NCBI GenBank assembly: GCA_016839955.1
Contig: JAEOTI010000601.1
Coordinates: forward strand, 1-5,497
DNA: 5,497 bases
Reading direction: 5' to 3'
From: Candidatus Hodarchaeota archaeon
GTDB taxonomy: Archaea > Asgardarchaeota > Heimdallarchaeia > Hodarchaeales > YT1-057
The translations under genes and the position numbers were made by a program. Below, one piece after another: positions 1 through 3,670 of the stretch (positions within the stretch are counted from its first letter, which is position 1; each line of letters starts with the position of its first letter). A model generated the notes under the pieces. The model was not told the origin of the DNA, searched no databases, and saw only the letters and a list, made by a program, of their open reading frames with translations.

Positions 1-57
1 AGTTAACATTCTATTTGTTGTGAGTTAACACTCGGGTTTTAATGGTTAGAGTTAACA
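1..57 (+). repeat. Left-edge cluster of iteron-like repeats
   Basis: A clear copy, TTTGTTGTGAGTTAACA, lies at 14-30. The first eight bases of the window (AGTTAACA) match the end of that unit and sit exactly 22 bases before the same bases at 23-30, so an array with the spacing of the main one probably continues off the left edge. A third, weaker copy at 41-57 keeps the GAGTTAACA end but a changed front half, and is out of step (27 bases). These copies end in GTTAAC, while most copies elsewhere end in GTTTA. Function is inferred: a binding site for the initiator or another repeat-binding protein. Confidence 0.65.
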
Positions 58-248
58 TATTATAAATGTCTGTGGAATTAAATAGCGTAATATAATATTT
101 AGAGAGCTAGTTGATCTTATAAATTATTTTTACTGTTTTCTTGGCAGTTTACGAGATTTCCTTCTAAATTCTCAGATTTAGAATTCATTAGCAAATGATT
201 ACTATTGTATCATCCTAGAAAATCTTGGTTGATATCTTGACTACATAA

Positions 249-296
249 TTTGTTGGGAGTTTAAAGAATTGTTTTTTTCTTTTTGTTGGGAGTTTA
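249..296 (+). repeat. Pair of iteron-like repeats, G variant
   Basis: Two identical 15-base copies of TTTGTTGGGAGTTTA lie at 249-263 and 282-296, with starts 33 bases apart (about three helical turns) and a T-rich spacer between them. Both have G at the eighth base, as do the copies starting at 1809 and 1830. They have the same orientation as all other copies in the window. They sit just past the stop of the initiator gene, so the gene is bracketed by repeats on both sides. Confidence 0.75.
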
Positions 297-347
297 GAAT
301 GCCAAATTGACGCTGAAATAGTCTTAATTATACCAATCTTTCTGGAA

Positions 348-1598
348 TTAAGCAATAGCTTCATATTGCTTTGTTGCTGAATTTTTTGTTATTCCAAATT
401 TTTTTGTGAGGATTTTTGTTACTGCTGAAGGGGGAACACAGACTCTTAATCCGCTCCAGTTTCGTGCAGAATATTTGGAACTTCCACCACTCTGTGCGGT
501 CTTTACTACAAGTCTAACGTTTTGCAAATCATCGATTTTATTTGAATAAGAGGAGGTACTTTGAGCAGAATGGCCCAGTGTTTTAGCTACAGCACGATAT
601 TCTGTATAGGCTGCAGTGTAAGGAACCATATCTAAGTCTGGTAAATAATCATCTTGAATTTGGGCTAGACTGTACAAAATAATTTGGGTGTCGTCCGCTA
701 GTTTCATGATTTGTTCTTCCCAGAGTTCTAGTTGATCTTCTTCGGTGACTTCCTTCGCATGCTCAATAGTTACTTTAGATGCTCCTTGAATGTCTGCAAG
801 AACTCCAGAAGCACGTAAATTTAGTATTGCTAAGCGAATATCTGCTCCGACTGCTGCTACATCATTAGCAATGTAGTCAATTGCTGCTTTATCTATTGCA
901 TTGGTGTGAAAAGCATGTTCTGCATATAGTTCAAGAATCTCCTTCATTTCTTCTTTCGTGTAATCCCCTAGAATTACTGGCTTACATTTGTGCACTCGAG
1001 ATTTGGTCTCTTTAGTTAATTTTGCCTTCAAATTTTCTCCTGTCGTAATAAAAACCCATGCCACTTTTATTCTCGGCATGACGACATTGGCTTCCATATC
1101 AACTAATGGGAGAATAAATTTTCTATCTAATCGTTTGATGTTCGTTGTTGTTTCCACAACTTGCATGTTATCAAGAAAAATTATCCAAGCATGAGGATCA
1201 CGGTCTAAATATCCTACAAGAGTATTAAGTGCATCATCAAAGGTTAAGCAGTTGAAACCAGGTTCAAAATTCTCTCGAATAATAGTTTTAATAACCTTGA
1301 CAGGCGAAAGTTTCCGACAGTCAACATATAGAGCGTCGATTCCTCTCTTCCCTAGTTCTGGAAGTCGTTTTTGGAAAAAATAAGCTATTGAATACGTTTT
1401 CCCTGAGGCATGCAATCCTGAAAGGAAGGCATGAAAAATATCAGGTAACTTTTTGTCTTGTGGCTCTAATCCTTCACGAAAAAGTTGTTGTTCTAGTTCT
1501 TGTAGTGCTTCTTGCCGACCCACCAATTTATCGAATACATGCGTTTCGTGAAATAATTTTGTGATTTTAAGAATGGATTTATCCTTAAATACGGTCAT
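348..1598 (-). CDS. cdc6: Orc1/Cdc6-family replication initiator (AAA+ ATPase with winged helix)
   Basis: This 416-residue protein is a probable origin-binding initiator and MCM loader. Its length is normal for archaeal Orc1/Cdc6. In order: an N-terminal LVGRQEALQEL motif (25-35); Walker A GLHASGKT (61-68); an YVDCRKLSPVKVIKTI strand-helix (91-106) typical of the family; Walker B IIFLDN (139-144); a segment around 179-202 aligning with the sensor 1 to arginine finger region, with KSRV at 199-202; sensor 2 GADIRLAI (251-258, R255); and a C-terminal winged helix from about 295 to 402. Two departures stand out. Walker B has Asn at 144 where Glu is usual, and the sensor 1 Asn is not at its normal place (ITTGEN). 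ATP hydrolysis may therefore be weak or absent, as in some ORC subunits. The ATG at 1598 has no clear ribosome binding site, but a TATA-like box about 30 bases upstream fits a leaderless transcript. The gene is divergent from the rightward cluster across the repeat array. Confidence 0.92.
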   Translation of the reverse strand: MTVFKDKSILKITKLFHETHVFDKLVGRQEALQELEQQLFREGLEPQDKKLPDIFHAFLSGLHASGKTYSIAYFFQKRLPELGKRGIDALYVDCRKLSPVKVIKTIIRENFEPGFNCLTFDDALNTLVGYLDRDPHAWIIFLDNMQVVETTTNIKRLDRKFILPLVDMEANVVMPRIKVAWVFITTGENLKAKLTKETKSRVHKCKPVILGDYTKEEMKEILELYAEHAFHTNAIDKAAIDYIANDVAAVGADIRLAILNLRASGVLADIQGASKVTIEHAKEVTEEDQLELWEEQIMKLADDTQIILYSLAQIQDDYLPDLDMVPYTAAYTEYRAVAKTLGHSAQSTSSYSNKIDDLQNVRLVVKTAQSGGSSKYSARNWSGLRVCVPPSAVTKILTKKFGITKNSATKQYEAIA

Positions 1599-1623
1599 AG
1601 GATTTCAACACTGCTCAAAATGG

Positions 1624-1632
1624 TTATTAAAA
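1624..1632 (-). promoter_or_regulatory. TATA-like box for the initiator gene
   Basis: On the minus strand this reads TTTTAATAA. Its centre is about 30 bases before the ATG at 1598, so an archaeal transcript started the usual 25 or so bases downstream would begin almost at the start codon. That agrees with the lack of a ribosome binding site before this gene. A second TATA-like stretch lies further upstream at about 1690-1700, next to the repeat array, and would give a leader of roughly 65 bases instead. Confidence 0.4.
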
Positions 1633-1721
1633 GGTTGTTAGAGAATTTGTTTTGGAATTTGATTTCGGAATGTGTTTGAAGATTTTGTTGTATAATATTA
1701 CTAAAACATTGTTAAAAAGTT

Positions 1722-1844
1722 TTTGTTGTGAGTTTACTTTATGTTTGTTGTGAGTTTAACTTTTTTTGTTTTAAGTTAAGTCTTTGTTTGTTGTGAGTTT
1801 ACTTTATGTTTGTTGGGAGTTAATATCTTTTTGTTGGGAAATAA
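1722..1844 (+). repeat. Six-unit iteron array, consensus TTTGTTGKGAGTTTA
   Basis: Fifteen-base direct repeat units start at 1722, 1744, 1765, 1787, 1809 and 1830, giving steps of 22, 21, 22, 22 and 21 bases. Units 1, 2 and 4 read TTTGTTGTGAGTTTA exactly. Unit 5 is TTTGTTGGGAGTTAA. Units 3 (TTTGTTTTAAGTTAA) and 6 (TTTGTTGGGAAATAA) are degenerate in the second half. All point the same way. Steps of about two helical turns put every site on the same face of the DNA, as expected for cooperative binding of an initiator. Position between orc1/cdc6 and the rightward replication cluster suggests origin iterons that could also control the initiator gene. Confidence 0.85.
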
Positions 1845-1874
1845 GCCTTCTAGAAAGGTTTTTAAAGGAATTGG

Positions 1875-1886
1875 TTTTTTAATAAG
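1875..1886 (+). promoter_or_regulatory. TATA-like box for the rightward gene cluster
   Basis: The run TTTTTTAATAAG is the best TATA-like element on the plus strand before the gene at 1975. A start about 25 bases downstream, near 1905-1910, would give a leader of some 65-70 bases that includes the inverted repeat at 1921-1946. A similar run, GGTTTTTAAAGG at 1857-1868, is an alternative. Both lie just right of the repeat array. Confidence 0.35.
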
Positions 1887-1920
1887 ATTGTTTTCAAATT
1901 TCAAGACCGATGGTGGTCGT

Positions 1921-1946
1921 ATTGGCTAATCTAAGCCCAAGCCAAT
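1921..1946 (+). promoter_or_regulatory. Inverted repeat before the 372-residue gene (operator or leader hairpin)
   Basis: A perfect 7-base inverted repeat, ATTGGCT (1921-1927) and AGCCAAT (1940-1946), encloses 12 bases and ends 28 bases before the ATG at 1975. Arm centres are 19 bases apart, about two helical turns, which suits a dimeric repressor site. If transcription starts near 1908 it could instead fold in the leader RNA. A competing shorter pairing (GGCT 1924-1927 with AGCC 1934-1937) is possible. No T-run follows, so it is not a terminator. Confidence 0.45.
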
Positions 1947-1974
1947 GAGAACGCCTGTCAATCTTGCTGGATGA

Positions 1975-3093
1975 ATGAGTAATTTGCAAGCAATACATTC
2001 CGAAAATCTGGAAAGGAAGCGTGAAAACTTCGAGACCAGTACGCGGAAGTATCCTTGGATTCCTGATCCTGTTACCATCTACGACCTTATCCCCAATATT
2101 GATAATGTGTGGGATAAACGAGTTAGGAGACTCATTGAACAGTCAGTTCATGAGGATCTTCAATATCTGAACAGTCCCAAAAAACGAGACGGGAGATTTA
2201 AATCAAAAAAGGAACAGTTTGGATACATTCGGGCTATGAAGTTAAAATATAGGAATCTTAACTATTTTCTTTCTGATTTTGAAGATATTTCTGAGGAGGA
2301 ATATGATCTCTTTTCTTACTTCCAACTTCTCTTGGAAAAAGAAGAAAACGCAGCTTTTACCATCAAAACGCTCACTGATGATCTCAAGCCATTATATGCT
2401 AATGACGAAGGCGCTCGTAGTCGAACTGTTCGTCAGATCAAGGATGTTTCCAACACTCTTGAAAAACATGACATTCTCAAGATGGAATGGATTACAAAGA
2501 AAACGTTCCCTAAATTGGATCGTGAAAGCCCCATCATGCGTAATACTCGAATGTTTTATCCTGGATGGATTGAGGATGAAACTGAGGAGAAGGAAAGAGC
2601 CTGTAGAAGAGTCTTAAGACAATACCATTGGTTTTTTGAGAACCTAGGATGTCCCAAAAAGAAGGAGGATATCCAAGATCAGACTCAGCTTGATCCTTCA
2701 ACATGGATAGATGATTTGACTCCCAAGATCCTTAAGAATCGCCTCAAAAAGTTCTTAGAAAGCGAAATCGATGATGCACTTGATTTCAAGAATGTCAAAC
2801 GCAAAGAAAAAGTGCAAGAAAAGCTTCTTACCAAGGTTCAGGAAGCTATTGATCGATGTCAGGATCCAAAATTAAGACAAGAAAAAATCGAACATGCAAT
2901 GGAACAGGTCGTTCCTCAACTTTTAGACCTTAAAATAATGAAAGAAGGATTCATGGATCGTTTTAAAATTCTAATAACATCTTTTGATGAGTATACTCGT
3001 GAACTTAAAGCCGGAGCAATTCTAGATCGTGATGCAAAACAACTTTTAGTTGGAAAATCAGGTGTTGCTTTACCTATTGGGGAGGAGAAATAA
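1975..3093 (+). CDS. Unrecognised charged protein with possible winged helix, replication-linked by context
   Basis: I do not recognise a family for this 372-residue protein. It is rich in Lys, Glu, Asp and Arg, and has no signal peptide or membrane segment, so it should be cytosolic. Residues about 110-172 look like a winged helix: a helix YDLFSYFQLLLEKE, a second around IKTLTDDLKPL, then a recognition-like helix TVRQIKDVSNTLEKHDIL followed by a strand KMEWI. Residues about 250-345 are long charged helices, perhaps a coiled coil or dimerisation arm. The ATG at 1975 is preceded directly by an in-frame TGA, which rules out an earlier start; the ribosome binding site is weak. It is the first gene of the rightward cluster next to the repeat array and is translationally coupled to the next gene. 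A DNA-binding accessory factor for origin firing, helicase loading or partition is plausible. A WhiP/Cdt1-like role is conceivable from position only. Confidence 0.85.
   Translation: MSNLQAIHSENLERKRENFETSTRKYPWIPDPVTIYDLIPNIDNVWDKRVRRLIEQSVHEDLQYLNSPKKRDGRFKSKKEQFGYIRAMKLKYRNLNYFLSDFEDISEEEYDLFSYFQLLLEKEENAAFTIKTLTDDLKPLYANDEGARSRTVRQIKDVSNTLEKHDILKMEWITKKTFPKLDRESPIMRNTRMFYPGWIEDETEEKERACRRVLRQYHWFFENLGCPKKKEDIQDQTQLDPSTWIDDLTPKILKNRLKKFLESEIDDALDFKNVKRKEKVQEKLLTKVQEAIDRCQDPKLRQEKIEHAMEQVVPQLLDLKIMKEGFMDRFKILITSFDEYTRELKAGAILDRDAKQLLVGKSGVALPIGEEK
3079..3087 (+). promoter_or_regulatory. Strong ribosome binding site for the 168-residue gene
   Basis: GGGGAGGAG lies inside the last codons of the upstream gene, five bases before the ATG at 3093. 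It favours that ATG over the in-frame ATG at 3099. Together with the TAATG stop-start overlap it indicates coupled translation of the two genes. Confidence 0.8.
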
Positions 3094-3599
3094 TGACAAT
3101 GACTTTACCTGTGCATTTAAACGAAAACGACGTGACTAAACTCCTTAATCAGGTAGCAAGCGAGCTCAACAAACCCTTCTTGGATCAACCAATCTTTTTT
3201 GTCCGTGAAGATATTCTTGAGACTCTTTATCCTTTAATCGATGTAGAGTCTCTAAAGTTCAAGTTAGATGTAATCCAATCTGCAATTGTGGCTTGGGGGT
3301 TTCTCGCGGTTGATGGGTTCCACGACGAGAATAATCCATGGGAATTTGACGTTTATTTTCCTCATACCATTAGAATCGCAAATTTACCTATTTTCCATCA
3401 GCACCGTACACAAGGAGGGGAAATTCAAGGCATAGCTCGCGTTGTTTCACGATTATTTCCAAATGTAAAGCTTGTTGAAGCCGAAATTCTGGATAGTTCC
3501 GTTTTATATGCCAATGGCCATGCCATTAGCACCTTTGCACAAATTTCTCTGCCTATGTCTCCAAGTGTTGTTTATATTGATGTGTTGCCTTCTGAATGA
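3093..3599 (+). CDS. Unrecognised 168-residue protein between the winged-helix-like gene and mcm
   Basis: No family is recognised. The start codon shares one base with the previous stop (TAATG) and has a strong ribosome binding site, so the gene is real and coupled to its neighbour. The first half is helical, and residues roughly 35-90 (REDILETLYPL, then a long helix VESLKFKLDVIQSAIVAWGF, then strands ending WEFDVYFP) could form a small winged helix. The second half looks like alternating strands and is hydrophobic towards the end (ISLPMSPSVVYIDVLP). There is no signal peptide, metal site or nucleotide-binding loop. Archaeal GINS subunits have similar length and are sometimes encoded just before mcm, but I see no GINS signature, so that is only a hypothesis to test. 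Partnership with the 372-residue protein is likely from the coupling. Confidence 0.82.
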   Translation: MTMTLPVHLNENDVTKLLNQVASELNKPFLDQPIFFVREDILETLYPLIDVESLKFKLDVIQSAIVAWGFLAVDGFHDENNPWEFDVYFPHTIRIANLPIFHQHRTQGGEIQGIARVVSRLFPNVKLVEAEILDSSVLYANGHAISTFAQISLPMSPSVVYIDVLPSE

Positions 3600-3608
3600 T
3601 GATAAATG

Positions 3609-3620
3609 CCTATAAAATAC
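3609..3620 (+). promoter_or_regulatory. Possible internal promoter (TATA-like box) for mcm
   Basis: CCTATAAAATAC sits in the 71-base gap between the 168-residue gene and mcm. A start about 25 bases downstream would fall near 3638-3642 and leave a leader of about 30 bases with a ribosome binding site. mcm could therefore be transcribed on its own as well as from the upstream promoter. Confidence 0.45.
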
Positions 3621-3654
3621 GACTTAACCAAAATCTGTGAATGAAATTGATATA

Positions 3655-3662
3655 GAAGGAGA
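3655..3662 (+). promoter_or_regulatory. Ribosome binding site that fixes the GTG start of mcm
   Basis: GAAGGAGA ends eight bases before the GTG at 3671. An in-frame TAG at 3653-3655 excludes any longer start, and the reading from GTG begins with the helical N-terminal region expected of archaeal MCM. Confidence 0.75.
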
Positions 3663-3670
3663 TACTGCTT

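Larger units (their letters stand above)
1..347. other. Non-coding A+T-rich region downstream of the initiator gene
   Basis: No credible gene is visible here on either strand; reading frames are broken by frequent stops, the longest ATG frames being about ten codons. The stretch holds a cluster of repeat copies at its left edge, two further copies at 249-296, and two TATA-like stretches (near 59-67 and 117-125) without a following gene. A T-tract at 271-284 could end transcription arriving from the left, but no matching T-run is seen on the minus strand where the initiator transcript should end. The presence of the same repeats as in the origin candidate suggests a second protein-binding region, possibly part of a larger array that begins outside the window. 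Confidence 0.7.
1599..1974. other. Candidate replication origin and divergent control region
   Basis: This 376-base non-coding region lies between the divergent initiator gene and the rightward cluster that leads to MCM. Archaeal origins commonly sit beside an orc1/cdc6 gene, which supports the call. It contains a very A+T-rich part next to the initiator gene (1615-1720), the six-unit repeat array (1722-1844), a near-palindrome CCTTCTAGAAAGG (1846-1858), two TATA-like runs (1859-1866 and 1875-1886) and an inverted repeat before the next gene. The A+T-rich flanks are candidate unwinding sites. The repeat does not resemble the canonical archaeal origin recognition box as I recall it, so origin function is an inference from position and architecture. 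Confidence 0.7.

Noticed and set aside
66..95. Tiny open frame starting ATG after a TATA-like stretch
   Set aside because: Only nine codons, no ribosome binding site and no sign of coding constraint.
271..284. T-tract as terminator of the initiator gene
   Set aside because: The T-tract is on the plus strand, whereas the initiator is transcribed from the minus strand, where this reads as an A-tract.
988..1194. Plus-strand open frame of 68 codons
   Set aside because: It lies antisense inside the well-supported initiator gene; its product has no recognisable domain and there is no ribosome binding site of note.
1722..1844. CRISPR array
   Set aside because: Units are only 15 bases with 6-7-base T-rich spacers and a period of 21-22; CRISPR repeats and spacers are longer and spacers are unrelated to one another.
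1722..1844. Canonical archaeal origin recognition boxes
   Set aside because: The unit lacks the dyad core and adjacent G-run expected of those boxes as I recall them, and all copies are in one orientation.
1846..1858. Near-palindrome CCTTCTAGAAAGG followed by T-run as a terminator
   Set aside because: No gene ends upstream of it on the plus strand and the stem is very short; kept only as part of the intergenic description.
2279..2617. Plus-strand open frame of 112 codons
   Set aside because: It is an out-of-frame shadow within the 372-residue gene, which has coupling to its neighbour and a coherent domain layout.
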